A stretch of DNA of 64,000 bases from Leptolyngbya sp. FACHB-321 (GTDB lineage Bacteria > Cyanobacteriota > Cyanobacteriia > Leptolyngbyales > Leptolyngbyaceae). Below the pieces are notes generated by a model. The model did not search any database and was not told the origin of the DNA. It saw only the letters and a list, made by a program, of their open reading frames with translations. Every line of letters begins with the position of its first letter. Positions within the stretch are counted from its first letter, which is position 1. Below, in pieces: positions 1-10,643 of the stretch. The stretch is from the NCBI RefSeq assembly GCF_014695975.1, contig NZ_JACJPI010000042.1, forward strand, positions 124,001 to 188,000. The letters are read 5' to 3'. The translations under genes were made by a program, and so were the position numbers.

Positions 1-64
1 CTTTGATGCTAGCAAGTTGCTGACCAATTGCAGCACGTTTTGCGTCGTTGAGTGTGGAAACCAT
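1..64 (-). CDS. N-terminal start of a CDS truncated by the window edge (MVSTLNDAKRAAIGQQLASIK...)
   Basis: Open minus-strand frame from ATG at 64 to the window edge; family not recognisable from 21 aa. Confidence 0.4.
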   Translation of the reverse strand, partial: MVSTLNDAKRAAIGQQLASIK

Positions 65-317
65 TAGTTACTCTCTCTCTTCTGAAGGATTAGTGAAGGA
101 TTAGGAAATCGGACAAAATCAAATTCGTAACAGCTTTTACAGCGAAAGCCATTAATGAACTAGCAATATTTGTCTATGAAAGACTGCCTCTGCTTCGACA
201 AAGCTGCTAACTAATAGCCTGTATAAACAGCAAGAACAGTTAGCAGTGTTGTCGTAGAACAGCTAAAGCGTCAATGAGCAGAATCTAAACGGGACAGAAT
301 TTAAGCGGGTACTCTTA

Positions 318-962
318 CTACTGCACTGTTGTAGTTGTAGTAGTGCGGGGACTACGAGTACCGATCGATGCACCAATCAATGATGATGCCAGACCTAGCA
401 AAGAACCAATTGCAAAAGACCAACCGACCTTAGCGGCATTCCCAGCAATATCACGGGTCTGCTGAGCGGTTACATTTACATCGGGAGAGGCAGCCGGATT
501 AGGAAGACCAGCTCCAGACTGCTGCGCCTGGTTAATTACTTCACCAGCATTTGATGCCGCAATACCAAACGCACCTGCAACACCATTAGAAAGCAACCAT
601 GCGCTGATTGCTAAGGTCGTTGCCCAAAGAATGGCACCATTCAGTAAGCCAGTGCTGCGATTCATGGGTCCGCAAGCACGAGTCGTCGTCCAGCCGCCCA
701 GAAAGAGCGAAATGAGCAGACTGATAATTGCCCAAATACCAACAGCGGAACCTACACCACCTGCATCTGACCGAGGAGACCCTGAACCAGAAATGCTAGA
801 CAAGCCGATCGCAGCGCCTAACGCACTCAACACTAACTGAGTACTTAGAGCAACAACGAGACCAGCAATGATTGGACCCCACCGTACGCGATCGTGATAA
901 TCGGCGACAGGAAGGGTGGAGCGCTCTACCACGTTATTGATAGGTCTATCTGCGTATGCCAT
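318..962 (-). CDS. Conserved hypothetical membrane protein, several TM segments
   Basis: 214 aa ORF with hydrophobic segments (IIAGLVVALSTQLVLSALGAAIGL; GIWAIISLLISLFLGGW). Confidence 0.75.
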   Translation of the reverse strand: MAYADRPINNVVERSTLPVADYHDRVRWGPIIAGLVVALSTQLVLSALGAAIGLSSISGSGSPRSDAGGVGSAVGIWAIISLLISLFLGGWTTTRACGPMNRSTGLLNGAILWATTLAISAWLLSNGVAGAFGIAASNAGEVINQAQQSGAGLPNPAASPDVNVTAQQTRDIAGNAAKVGWSFAIGSLLGLASSLIGASIGTRSPRTTTTTTVQ

Positions 963-1630
963 AGTTTATGCCTTTAACTCATTTACACTGGTTCCTGCAT
1001 CAAATGGGATTAATTGCAGCAGGGGAATGTAAATAGAGTAGGCAACAGTTGATCTGCCTACCCCTATCCACAGGCATAAACTACTAAGCAAGGCTGTAAA
1101 GTTTATTTAGCAGTCTATAGATGCAACAGGCGCAGCATTGAGTGACCGCTTTTGCCACTATGCATTTAGGACGACAAGCCGACAGCCAAGCGCTTGAGTG
1201 CTGCTTTTTTGAAGACCAATATATTACTTAATCTGTAGACTTACTACTTGTGGAGTATCTACCAATTCAGTGTAATGCTGCCTTAAATCATCTTTACAGC
1301 TTAGTGTTCCTCTCTTTATTAAGTACAGTTTAAGGAACTGAATCGTAGTTATATTTACAAGCTGCTGGTAGTTAAAGTTGCCTTGCTAATCTTTGCTCTC
1401 TGCTCTCTTGAATCTATATCTAGCTTCAATTGTGGGTGTCTCTTTGAAAACAAGATCATAAACAAATATAAAGAGCGTCTTATTAAGCAACTGCAAAATT
1501 TTGCTGCTTCACTCTTTGTTAAAAACAGGTAAAGGCATCGGATCTTCTTTTAGAGGGAGGTAAGGCAAGAAACAAATTTCTATAGTCGTACAAGAACGCT
1601 CGCACTCGTTAAGAGAAAAGAGGAAAAAAC

Positions 1631-2548
1631 ATGGCTCTCTATAAAATCAAAGACTTCGATCCAGACTATCGCCAGCATTTCGACAACCAAGATTTTTTGA
1701 GTTTCGATCTTTACAGTGGCAATGAAAAAGTTGGCTCCGTTGACAACCTTTTGGTTGATGAACAAGGCAACTTCCGCTATTTAGTGGTCAACACAGGTAT
1801 TTGGGTTTTCGGCAAGAAAGTGTTGCTCCCAATCGGTCGCGCTCGGATCTCTTACCAAGAGAACCGGATTTATGCAGACAACCTCAGCCGAGAACAAGTA
1901 GAAGGCTTGCCTGAGTTCGACGAAAAAGCAACTGTTGATTATGACCATGAAGAGCGTGTACGTGGCTCTTACCGCTCAGGTGCTACACCAACTGCTGGTA
2001 GCACTGCGGCTCTTGATCAATCGGCTTCACTGGGCAACGCTCCCCTTAATCAATCGGCTCAAGCCACAGCTTACAGCCGTGATACCTATAGCTACGATCG
2101 CGATCCAGATCTCTATGATCTCAACGAAGCTAATCACCAAAACATCAAACTTTATCAAGAACGCTTGATTGCCAATAAAACCCGTCAAAAGACTGGCGAA
2201 GTTGCAGTTAACAAACGGGTGGAAACTGAAACCGCACGTGTATCAGTACCCGTTGAGCACGAGCGTGTTGTCATTGAGCGGACAGCAGGAAGCAACGTTG
2301 GTACGCCCGTTGATGCGGCTGCCGCTAATTTTCATGAAGGCGAAGTTGCTCGTATGGAAGTCTACGAAGAAGTTCCTGACATCCATAAAGAAACCATCGT
2401 TCGTGAGAACGTAAGCATCCGTAAAGAAGTCGATCACGACACCGTTGAGGCTGAAGAGCAGCTTCGTCGTGAGGAACTGGATATCGATACTCAAGGTCGT
2501 CCAGTTGTTGACCAAACTCCTAACAAGCAGACTAAAAAGGGACTCTAA
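1631..2548 (+). CDS. PRC-barrel plus DUF2382 (YsnF/AvaK-like) stress-type protein
   Basis: PRC-barrel-like N-terminus and C-terminal DUF2382-like repeats (ERLIANKTRQKTGEVAVNKRVETETARVSVPVEHERVVIER). Confidence 0.85.
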   Translation: MALYKIKDFDPDYRQHFDNQDFLSFDLYSGNEKVGSVDNLLVDEQGNFRYLVVNTGIWVFGKKVLLPIGRARISYQENRIYADNLSREQVEGLPEFDEKATVDYDHEERVRGSYRSGATPTAGSTAALDQSASLGNAPLNQSAQATAYSRDTYSYDRDPDLYDLNEANHQNIKLYQERLIANKTRQKTGEVAVNKRVETETARVSVPVEHERVVIERTAGSNVGTPVDAAAANFHEGEVARMEVYEEVPDIHKETIVRENVSIRKEVDHDTVEAEEQLRREELDIDTQGRPVVDQTPNKQTKKGL

Positions 2549-2690
2549 ACTGGCGAGCTACAGAAACGTCAGTCTAGTTCTAGTGGCTAATTAGACAGGA
2601 ATTACAAGTGCAGGTAAAGGCAATATAGCTTTGCCTGCACTTTCGTTCAAACCTAAATTTTTACAACTACAGAGAAGTTTTGGAAGCGTT

Positions 2691-3434
2691 ATGGCACCTA
2701 AAAAACCTAAAAATAATTCCAACCAACCTACGTTTTTAGATTCTATGCCCCTAGAGGCATCGGCACCCTTAGAAGCATCGGCACCATTAGAGTTTAGAGA
2801 AGAGGTAAAGTCGGTAACAGCACCGACTAATAATCAGGTCGATGAAGCTTTGGCAAACCTTTCTCAGACTCAAACACCCGTCGTAGATCGCGATCGCTCC
2901 TATCCGCCAGTACCGTCAGTAGAGCCGGCGCGTGTCGATACTTACAATCATCAGGCAGTTAACGTTCAAAGGCAATCGCAACCGCTTGCGGCACCAACGA
3001 TAGCAGAGGAATTGGTGGTTCAGGTTTTGGAAGAGCGGTTAGTGGTTGATCGCCAGCGTCGTAAAATTGGTGAAGTTATTGTTCGTAAAGAAATTGAAAC
3101 GTACATGGTTGAAGTGCCAGTACGGCGAGAGAAGTTAATTATTGAACAAGTTGGCTTAGAAACAAGACAGCTCGCTGTGCTCGACTTAAAGGAGTCTGAT
3201 CTTGATGGTGTTTCGTTGGCAAATCATTCCACTGCATCGCTGCCAACAACCGTCAGTGGCACCTTTAGTTCAATCAAAGCAGCAAGCCAATTTTTAGGAA
3301 CGATCGCATCTGCCCAGTCGGATGTAGATTGCCAAACGGTACAAATTAAACTCGTGGTCGAGGGTGCAGAACAGGCGCAGCTTTATCAGCAATGGTTCGA
3401 TCGCTACTCTAGCAATAGTGCTTCCGTCGATTAA
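2691..3434 (+). CDS. DUF2382-domain protein; start probably at the internal ATG 2691 rather than 2631
   Basis: LEERLVVDRQRRKIGEVIVRKEIETYMVEVPVRREKLIIEQ resembles DUF2382; follows another DUF2382 gene. Confidence 0.7.
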   Translation: MAPKKPKNNSNQPTFLDSMPLEASAPLEASAPLEFREEVKSVTAPTNNQVDEALANLSQTQTPVVDRDRSYPPVPSVEPARVDTYNHQAVNVQRQSQPLAAPTIAEELVVQVLEERLVVDRQRRKIGEVIVRKEIETYMVEVPVRREKLIIEQVGLETRQLAVLDLKESDLDGVSLANHSTASLPTTVSGTFSSIKAASQFLGTIASAQSDVDCQTVQIKLVVEGAEQAQLYQQWFDRYSSNSASVD

Positions 3435-3565
3435 CGTCAGTTGATTGAAGCAAGCGCTCTATAACGAGCCAATTAGATGGGATTGCATGACAGCTACGAT
3501 CGCCGCCCTACTTGGTCACCCTTACACAAAATCAAATCCAGGCTAGAAGCATTCCAACGACATCA

Positions 3566-5137
3566 CTAGCTAAACCGTTTCAAGAGTTTAAGCAAGAACT
3601 GAGTGCGGGGATTTAGAAGCGCGCGTTGAAGATATTTGTCTGCCGCTTTTTTGATTGCTTCTGCTTGCGTAGGATAAGGATGAATCACCTTAGAGATGGC
3701 ATTAAAACCCTGTTTGGTCACGATCGCTAATGTAATCTCGCTAATCATCTCTCCTGCATGACGGGCTACGATCGTGGCACCTAAGATTTTGTCTGAGCCT
3801 CGCTTGTGTAAGACTTTAACAAACCCCTCCGGCTCACCATCTGCCAGGGCGCGATCGACATCGGAGAATGGAATCATGATGGTATCGGTTGCCCAGCCTC
3901 GCGCTTGCGCCTCTGACTCATATAGTCCAACATGAGCAATCTCTGGATCGGTATACGTTACCCAGGGCATTACCAGACTGCTTAGTTTGCTGCGTCCCAG
4001 ACCAAAGGGACAAAACAGCGCATTTCTGATCACAATGCGGGCAGCGGCATCGGCAGCATGAGTAAATTTCCAGCTCATGCAAATGTCTCCAGCAGCATAA
4101 ATGCGGGGATTAGTGGTTTGCAAATAGTCATTCACTACCACACCTTGATGAGCGTCATATTTAACGCCTACCGTTTCTAGATTCAACCCATCAACATTGG
4201 GTGTCCGTCCAGTTCCTACCAAAATCTCATCCACCACTACGGTTTTTACAATACCGTTTTGGCGATAGTGAATGACTTTCCCCGACTCTGTTTTTTCTAC
4301 TTTTTCCAGGCTGCAATCCAGAAGCAAGTGAAGTTTCTCTTGCAAGAATTGTTGCTGCACGATCGCGGCAGCATCGGCATCTTCACGATCGAGCAACTGT
4401 CCATTTTTATGCAGAATGGTCACGTCACTACCCAAGCGATGGAATGTCTGAGCCATTTCGCAACCGATCGGTCCACCACCAATTACTGCTAACCGTTTTG
4501 GGCATTCAGTAAGGGAAAAAATCGTTTCGTTGGTCATGTAGCCTGCTTCTGCCAGTCCGGGAATCTCAGGACGAGTGGCACGGGCACCTGTAGCAATTAC
4601 CGCTTTCTTGAAGCGCAACTGGCTATCGTTAACGGCGATCGTGTTTCCATCGACAAACGCTGCTCTGCCCAAAAACACATCAATGCCCAACTTGCTAAAC
4701 CGATCGACTGAATCGTGATCACCAATTCCAGCCCGAATCTGTCGCATTCGCTGCATCACAGCCGCAAAATCAATGTCGATGTGCTCTGGTGAGTGAATGC
4801 CAAACGAGGCAGCATTTTGCATTTCACCAACAACCCGCGACGAGCGAATCACGCACTTAGACGGCACACAGCCGATGTTGAGGCAATCGCCTCCCAGCAG
4901 ACTTTTTTCAATCAGGGCAATCTTCAAACCGACCTTTAGCCCAGCCGCACCAGCCGCAACGACTAGCCCAGCCGTACCAGCCCCCAGCACTACTAGATCG
5001 TAGACAGCCGCCGGTTTAGGATTGACCCAATCGGGTGGATGAACATGAGCCATGAGCACCTGATTGTACTCATTCAACGGCTGAAGCGCTGGTTCCTGTC
5101 TGATTGAAGGTGTCATAAATTCACTCTTTGAGCGCAA
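3566..5137 (-). CDS. FAD-dependent pyridine nucleotide-disulfide oxidoreductase (mercuric reductase / dihydrolipoamide dehydrogenase-like)
   Basis: GAGTAGL, GGDCLNIGCVPSK redox motif, GGGPIGCEMAQ, C-terminal HPYPTQAEAI. Confidence 0.88.
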   Translation of the reverse strand: MRSKSEFMTPSIRQEPALQPLNEYNQVLMAHVHPPDWVNPKPAAVYDLVVLGAGTAGLVVAAGAAGLKVGLKIALIEKSLLGGDCLNIGCVPSKCVIRSSRVVGEMQNAASFGIHSPEHIDIDFAAVMQRMRQIRAGIGDHDSVDRFSKLGIDVFLGRAAFVDGNTIAVNDSQLRFKKAVIATGARATRPEIPGLAEAGYMTNETIFSLTECPKRLAVIGGGPIGCEMAQTFHRLGSDVTILHKNGQLLDREDADAAAIVQQQFLQEKLHLLLDCSLEKVEKTESGKVIHYRQNGIVKTVVVDEILVGTGRTPNVDGLNLETVGVKYDAHQGVVVNDYLQTTNPRIYAAGDICMSWKFTHAADAAARIVIRNALFCPFGLGRSKLSSLVMPWVTYTDPEIAHVGLYESEAQARGWATDTIMIPFSDVDRALADGEPEGFVKVLHKRGSDKILGATIVARHAGEMISEITLAIVTKQGFNAISKVIHPYPTQAEAIKKAADKYLQRALLNPRTQFLLKLLKRFS

Positions 5138-5373
5138 GACGCTGTTTGACGATCAGGTTCAATAACTGATGTAGCGCGGGTCATGTTGAGTCGTCACGCC
5201 ACAGTAACAAGGATAACGAGCTTAACCAACGATCACTCTGTTGTACGCCGTTTTATCAAGCCACTCGTTCTCTGTAGCATTAGCAGTTTTATGGTTTAAG
5301 ACGGAACGAGCACCCACAGGATGAGGATTGCGCTATAAAGTGAACCGTCGTACTGGCGCATCCAGCACCCACA

Positions 5374-5871
5374 TTAACCATTGTTCAATGATCGGCTCCA
5401 CTCTTTTCGTTTCACGATGTTGTCTAAGAAAGCATCCATGTAACCAATGACAAAAGCTTCTAGAGTCGGATGAGTCTGTACAATTCTGCCTTTAGTACCA
5501 TCGTAAAAGTAAACCGGTGGATTGTCTCCCTCAGAGGCGCGGATAAAGCCAAACCCCTGCCCCTGGTTATACCAGGCAAAGACAATCGCATCATCAGGCA
5601 GCAACTCTGTACAGCCATCCTCCACCATCATTTCGAGCGCATCTTCTCGATTGCGGCGTAAATAGACACTGCGCAGAACGTAAGAGTCCATAAAGCCCCC
5701 GGCACTTTCTCCTAGCCAGAGGAGAAACTCTTTGTAAGCCTTGGGCAAAGGGAGCTAGATTTCTGCTTCATACGCCTTAATCTGGGCGTCACTGGAAGGT
5801 TTTAACTCACATGACTGTTGGGTTTGTTGGCAAAAGTCTGGAAACCGTTCGATGGCTTTGTTCAAGTACAT
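5374..5871 (-). pseudogene. SMI1/KNR4-like protein interrupted by in-frame TAG at 5755-5757
   Basis: Frames 5755..5955 and 5374..5748 are in phase; reading through gives QIKAYEAEI*LPLPKAYKEFLLWLGESAGGF, matching the start of a SMI1/KNR4 domain. Confidence 0.7.
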
Positions 5872-6273
5872 AAGGCAACCTTTGTAAAAGAGCGATGTTT
5901 TATAAGGTCTAAGGCTTTGTGAGAAAGTCTTTTTGAGGCTTGGCTTGGGACACACTGATCACTGCGTCTCGAAAGGTGTCCCGATCGCACCAATCCGGTT
6001 AGCAGTTTTACCGTGCAAGACAGCCTCTTCGATCGGCTGCACAGGAGTGATTTCCCTACTGCTTGATGCCATCCCAGATACCGTTTGATGCTAACCTAGA
6101 GAAGTTGTCTAAAATCGCACATCCAGGATTTCGGGTGTTTTTTAGCCATCAGCTACTAGCTATCAGCTACCAGCCTAAGAGTTTCTCTTAAAGCTGACTG
6201 CTGACCGCTGAACGCTGACTGCTCAAAGATGCTCCTGGATGGAGGATTAACCCGAATCAGGAGTTCAAATTAA

Positions 6274-7068
6274 ATGCCAGTTGTTTCGTTGGCTCAATTG
6301 TTAGAGTCTGGGGTTCACTTTGGGCACCAAACCCGTCGCTGGAACCCCAAAATGGATCCATATATCTACACCTCGCGGAATGGTGTACATATCATTGACC
6401 TGGTGCAAACCGCCCGGTTAATGGATGAAGCCTATAACTACGTCCGTACTGCGTCTGAGCAGGGCAAGAAGTTTCTCTTCATTGGCACCAAGCGTCAAGC
6501 AGCAGGGATCATTGCACAGGAAGCGGCTCGCTGCGGCGGCTACTACGTCAATCAACGCTGGTTGGGCGGGATGCTGACCAACTGGGTGACGATTAAAACG
6601 CGGGTCGATCGCTTGAAAGAGCTAGAGCGCCGTGAAGAAACCGGTGGACTCGATCTGCTGCCCAAGAAAGAAGCTTCTGTACTCCGACGCGAGTTGGAAA
6701 AGCTACAAAAGTATCTGGGCGGCATCAAAGCCATGCGCAAAGTGCCTGATATCATCATCATGGTGGATCAAAAGCGCGAGTACAACGCGGTGCAGGAGTG
6801 CCAGAAGCTTTCACTGCCGATCGTGGCATTGCTCGATACCAACTGCGATCCCGATTTGGTCGATGTGCCGATTCCAGCAAACGATGATGCCATTCGTTCC
6901 ATTAAGCTCATCGTAGGCAGATTGGCAGATGCGATCTACGAAGGTCGTCACGGTCAGCTTGAGTCCGAAGACGAATACGAAGACTACGAAGGCGGCGAGG
7001 AAGAGTTCGATTACGAAGATAACGACACCTCGTTTATTCCCGAAGCTGGCGAAGAAACCGCAGTGTAG
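6274..7068 (+). CDS. rpsB: 30S ribosomal protein S2
   Basis: [40 protein letters not shown]; acidic C-terminal tail; followed by tsf. Confidence 0.98.
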   Translation: MPVVSLAQLLESGVHFGHQTRRWNPKMDPYIYTSRNGVHIIDLVQTARLMDEAYNYVRTASEQGKKFLFIGTKRQAAGIIAQEAARCGGYYVNQRWLGGMLTNWVTIKTRVDRLKELERREETGGLDLLPKKEASVLRRELEKLQKYLGGIKAMRKVPDIIIMVDQKREYNAVQECQKLSLPIVALLDTNCDPDLVDVPIPANDDAIRSIKLIVGRLADAIYEGRHGQLESEDEYEDYEGGEEEFDYEDNDTSFIPEAGEETAV

Positions 7069-7076
7069 AGAGTGGT

Positions 7077-7122
7077 TAGTTGCTAGTTGTTGGTTTTTAG
7101 AGACTCTGACAACTAGCAACTA
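7077..7122 (+). other. Perfect 14 bp inverted repeat in the rpsB-tsf spacer
   Basis: tagttgctagttgt (7077-7090) / acaactagcaacta (7109-7122), 18 nt loop. Confidence 0.8.
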
Positions 7123-7164
7123 AAAACTAAAACTAAAACTAAAAACTATTCAGAGTAAAAGGCA

Positions 7165-7857
7165 ATGGCGGAAATCACAGCAAAATTAGTCGGTGAACTG
7201 CGCCAAAAAACGGGCGCAGGCATGATGGACTGCAAAAAAGCGCTCAAAGAAACTAATGGTGACCTGGAGCAAGCGGCTGATTGGCTTCGCAAAAAAGGGA
7301 TTTCTTCGGCTGAGAAGAAAGCAAGCAAAGTAGCGGCTGAAGGCATCATTGATAGCTACATTCACACGGGTAGCCGTGTTGGTGTGTTGGTTGAAGTGAA
7401 CTGCCAAACAGACTTCGTAGCGCGCAACGAAGCGTTCAAAAAGTTGGTGCAAGACATTGCCAAACAGATTGTGGCATCGCAGCAAGTTGAGTACGTGAAA
7501 ATTGCTGACATCCCCGCCGAAATTGTGGAGCGGGAGAAGGCGATCGAGATGGGTCGTGATGACCTTGGCAACAAGCCAGAAGCAATCAAAGAGAAAATTG
7601 TGCAGGGACGGATTGAAAAGCGCTTGAAAGAGCTTTGCTTGCTCGATCAGCCCTACATCCGCGATCAAAACATCACGGTTGATGAGCTAGTGAAGCAAAA
7701 CGTAGCTCAACTGGGTGAAAACATTCAGGTGCGTCGCTTTGTGCGCTTTGTTTTGGGCGAAGGCATCGAGAAAGAGGAAACAGACTTTGCGGCTGAAGTG
7801 GCTGCTCAACTAGGTACCGCTGCCCCTACTGTCGATCGCTCTAGTCGATTGGTTTAA
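7165..7857 (+). CDS. tsf: Translation elongation factor Ts
   Basis: [59 protein letters not shown]. Confidence 0.98.
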   Translation: MAEITAKLVGELRQKTGAGMMDCKKALKETNGDLEQAADWLRKKGISSAEKKASKVAAEGIIDSYIHTGSRVGVLVEVNCQTDFVARNEAFKKLVQDIAKQIVASQQVEYVKIADIPAEIVEREKAIEMGRDDLGNKPEAIKEKIVQGRIEKRLKELCLLDQPYIRDQNITVDELVKQNVAQLGENIQVRRFVRFVLGEGIEKEETDFAAEVAAQLGTAAPTVDRSSRLV

Positions 7858-7864
7858 AAGCAGC

Positions 7865-7896
7865 AAGAAAGGCAGTCCTCCGGGGCTGCCTTTCTT
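7865..7896 (+). terminator. Rho-independent-like terminator after tsf
   Basis: AAGAAAGGCAG-tcctccgggg-CTGCCTTTCTT, perfect 11 bp stem just after the tsf stop. Confidence 0.8.
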
Positions 7897-7991
7897 GTAA
7901 GCATGGTTGCGACCGTGCCTGATTCAGGTAGATTTAAGGAAAGGCATTTCATGTTTGAAAATGCCAAAATGCGTCTTGGAAAGGGTTGTGA

Positions 7992-9512
7992 ATGATTACT
8001 GCGATCACTGTACTGGTAGCGCTGGGTTTCCTGGGCTTGGGCTTTTATCGCGCTCGACCGCTTGGCAAATTGGGGCTAGTTGCCTGGCTTCAGTCAGTTG
8101 TGCTGATTTCGCCGTGGCTGCTGTTTTTTAGCCTGTCCGTAGTGGGGATTTACCTCAACTTTGTGAGTGTGTTGTTTCTCTTCCTGCTTTCGACCGGGCT
8201 ATATATCTATTTAGGGAAGCAACTTCGATCGCTTGCCCAAACGGAAGCGCTTACTCAGCGTGCCACAGCGATCGTCGATGAACAGAACGGCAGTCATGTG
8301 GATGCCACTGGTGAGGACTCCAGTGCCTTGCAGCCCGCTAACCCTGTAACAGCAGCAGCGATCGAAGATGAGATGGTTCCCATCCCAGCCGACGATCTAA
8401 AAGTCATTCAGAGCATTTTTGGTATTGACACGTTCTTTGTCACTGAAACCATTCCTTACCAGGAAGGCGTGATCCTGCGAGGAAATTTGCGGGGCGAGGC
8501 AGAGGCAACACTCGCTCGTCTCTCGGAACAGTTGCAAGCAAAGGTCGGTGTCAGCGAAACAGATCCAGCACAGCCACGCTATCGTCTCTTTTTAGTAGAA
8601 GGGCAAGACGGCAAGCCTGTCGTCATTGTGCTGCCTAGTAGCCGCGATCCGCAGCCATCAACACTCTTTCAAAAGGGAATGGCAGTCATGCTGCTGTTGG
8701 CAACGATCGCTGCCACCCTGGAAACCGGAGGCTTAATGCTTGGCTTCGATTTCTTTACGGCTCCCTACCGTTTTGCAGAGGTCTTACCGCTGGCAGCAGG
8801 TCTTCTTAGCGTGCTTGCAGTTCATGAGGTCGGGCATTGGGTGATGGCAAAGCGTTATCAAGTCCGTCTTAGCCTGCCCTTCTTTATTCCTACCTGGCAA
8901 ATCGGATCGTTTGGTGCCATTACCCGGTTTGAGTCGGTTTTGCCCAACCGCAGCACACTGTTTGATATTGCGATCGCGGGTCCCGCAGCAGGCGGCATTC
9001 TCTCGCTGGTGATGCTGGTGTCTGGGCTGCTACTCTCGCACAAAGGCAGCTTGTTCCAGGTGCCAACGGAGTTTTTTCAAGGCTCCATTTTAGTGGGCAC
9101 ATTGACGCGCGTCGTGCTGCAAGAGTCGCTCCAGGAGTCGCTTGTCGATGTGCATCCACTCGTCATTCTGGGCTGGCTGGGGCTTGTCATTACAGCACTC
9201 AATCTATTACCAGCGGGGCAGCTAGACGGCGGGCGCATCGTGCAAGCAATTTATGGTCGTAAGATTGCTGGGCGCACCACCATCGGCACCATTGTCATAC
9301 TAGGACTTGCGTCAATCGTGAATCCACTGGCGTTGTATTGGGCAGTCGTGGTGCTGTTTCTGCAACGCGAACTCGAACGCCCCAGTCAAAACGAACTGAC
9401 TGAACCGAACGACACTAGAGCCGCGCTTGGCTTATTGGCTCTGTTCTTAACGATCGTGACACTATTACCACTAACTCCTAGCCTTGCTGGGCGGTTAGGT
9501 ATTGGTAGTTAG
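7992..9512 (+). CDS. Site-2 protease family (M50) membrane metalloprotease
   Basis: VHEVGHW (HExxH) and LLPAGQLDGGRI within a polytopic protein. Confidence 0.92.
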   Translation: MITAITVLVALGFLGLGFYRARPLGKLGLVAWLQSVVLISPWLLFFSLSVVGIYLNFVSVLFLFLLSTGLYIYLGKQLRSLAQTEALTQRATAIVDEQNGSHVDATGEDSSALQPANPVTAAAIEDEMVPIPADDLKVIQSIFGIDTFFVTETIPYQEGVILRGNLRGEAEATLARLSEQLQAKVGVSETDPAQPRYRLFLVEGQDGKPVVIVLPSSRDPQPSTLFQKGMAVMLLLATIAATLETGGLMLGFDFFTAPYRFAEVLPLAAGLLSVLAVHEVGHWVMAKRYQVRLSLPFFIPTWQIGSFGAITRFESVLPNRSTLFDIAIAGPAAGGILSLVMLVSGLLLSHKGSLFQVPTEFFQGSILVGTLTRVVLQESLQESLVDVHPLVILGWLGLVITALNLLPAGQLDGGRIVQAIYGRKIAGRTTIGTIVILGLASIVNPLALYWAVVVLFLQRELERPSQNELTEPNDTRAALGLLALFLTIVTLLPLTPSLAGRLGIGS

Positions 9513-10444
9513 TGCGAGAACGGATGAACGATCAAACAGGCAGAATCACTCGTCCACAGTCTCAGAACGAGTTGTCAGGTTTCGTTTATGGCTTTTTAGG
9601 CGTACTGATTTTTAGTTTGACGTTACCAGCCACTCGCATTGCCGTTTCAGGATTCGATCCAGTCTTTGTTGGGTTAGGTCGAGCGATCGTGGCAGCCGGA
9701 TTGTCATTCATTTTGCTAGTCGTTACGCGCCAAACAATCCCGCCGCTGCAATTTTTACCCAACTTTTGCATCGTTGTTGCTGGTGTTGTCATTGGGTTTC
9801 CGTTGCTGTCTGCGATCGCCATGCGAGATGCACCCGCTTCTTATGGAGCCGTTATTACAGGACTATTACCGCTCTCGACAGCATTGTGTGGTGTGTGGCG
9901 GGCAGATGAGCGTCCGTCTTTGCCCTTTTGGGTTTTTGCAGGTTTAGGCAGCGCCTTAGTCATTAGCTTTTCGCTGCTATCAGGGAGCGGCTCCATCCGG
10001 TTAGCAGATCTGGCTTTACTAGGGGCAGTAGCGGCAGCTGGGTTAGGGTATGCAGAGGGCGCAGTGCTATCGCGCACCTTCGGCTCATGGCAAGTTATTT
10101 GTTGGTCTCTCATTTTGGCAGCACCGCTACTGCTTCCAATCGTGTGGCAACACGCACCCTCCAATTTCTCAACCGTTTCAGCGGGTGCCGTACTGGGTTT
10201 CCTGTATCTCAGCCTCTTCAGCATGTTCCTGGGGTTTTTCGCGTGGTATCAAGGGCTGTCTCTGGGCGGCGTGGCGCGTGTCGGACAAGTTCAGCTACTT
10301 CAGCCGTTTCTGACCATCATGGCATCCACAATCTTGCTGGGTGAGCATCTAACAATGACAACCTTGGTTTTCGCCTTGGGAGTCATTGCCTGCGTGGCAC
10401 TGGGAAAACGGACTCAAATCAGCGCTGCATCACGAATTTTGTGA
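9512..10444 (+). CDS. DMT/EamA family transporter
   Basis: About 10 TM segments; EamA-like repeat with C-terminal LGEHLTMTTLVFALGVIACVAL. Confidence 0.85.
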   Translation: MRERMNDQTGRITRPQSQNELSGFVYGFLGVLIFSLTLPATRIAVSGFDPVFVGLGRAIVAAGLSFILLVVTRQTIPPLQFLPNFCIVVAGVVIGFPLLSAIAMRDAPASYGAVITGLLPLSTALCGVWRADERPSLPFWVFAGLGSALVISFSLLSGSGSIRLADLALLGAVAAAGLGYAEGAVLSRTFGSWQVICWSLILAAPLLLPIVWQHAPSNFSTVSAGAVLGFLYLSLFSMFLGFFAWYQGLSLGGVARVGQVQLLQPFLTIMASTILLGEHLTMTTLVFALGVIACVALGKRTQISAASRIL

Positions 10445-10643
10445 GCAACTTTATGAGCAACTAGGTTAGCCCTCAAGAGCAACAGTCTGTAGCCAGAGTC
10501 AGTACACGCTGAGTTATCTAAACTATAGATTGCCACTTAATCTACAACAGCCGTTTAGACTAACAAGTTGCCTCTAGAGCAAAGCAGTATTGCTTCTCAT
10601 TGTTACGTTTTGATGTTTGCTTTGACCACCTCAAACTGAATCT

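Noticed and set aside
2748-2792. Short tandem repeat LEASAP/LEASAP in the second DUF2382 protein
   Set aside because: Two to three short units in a disordered linker; unremarkable.
7186-7668. 160 aa antisense ORF opposite tsf
   Set aside because: Shadow ORF fully inside tsf with no recognisable motif.
9841-10224. 127 aa antisense ORF opposite the DMT transporter
   Set aside because: Shadow ORF of a well-supported CDS.
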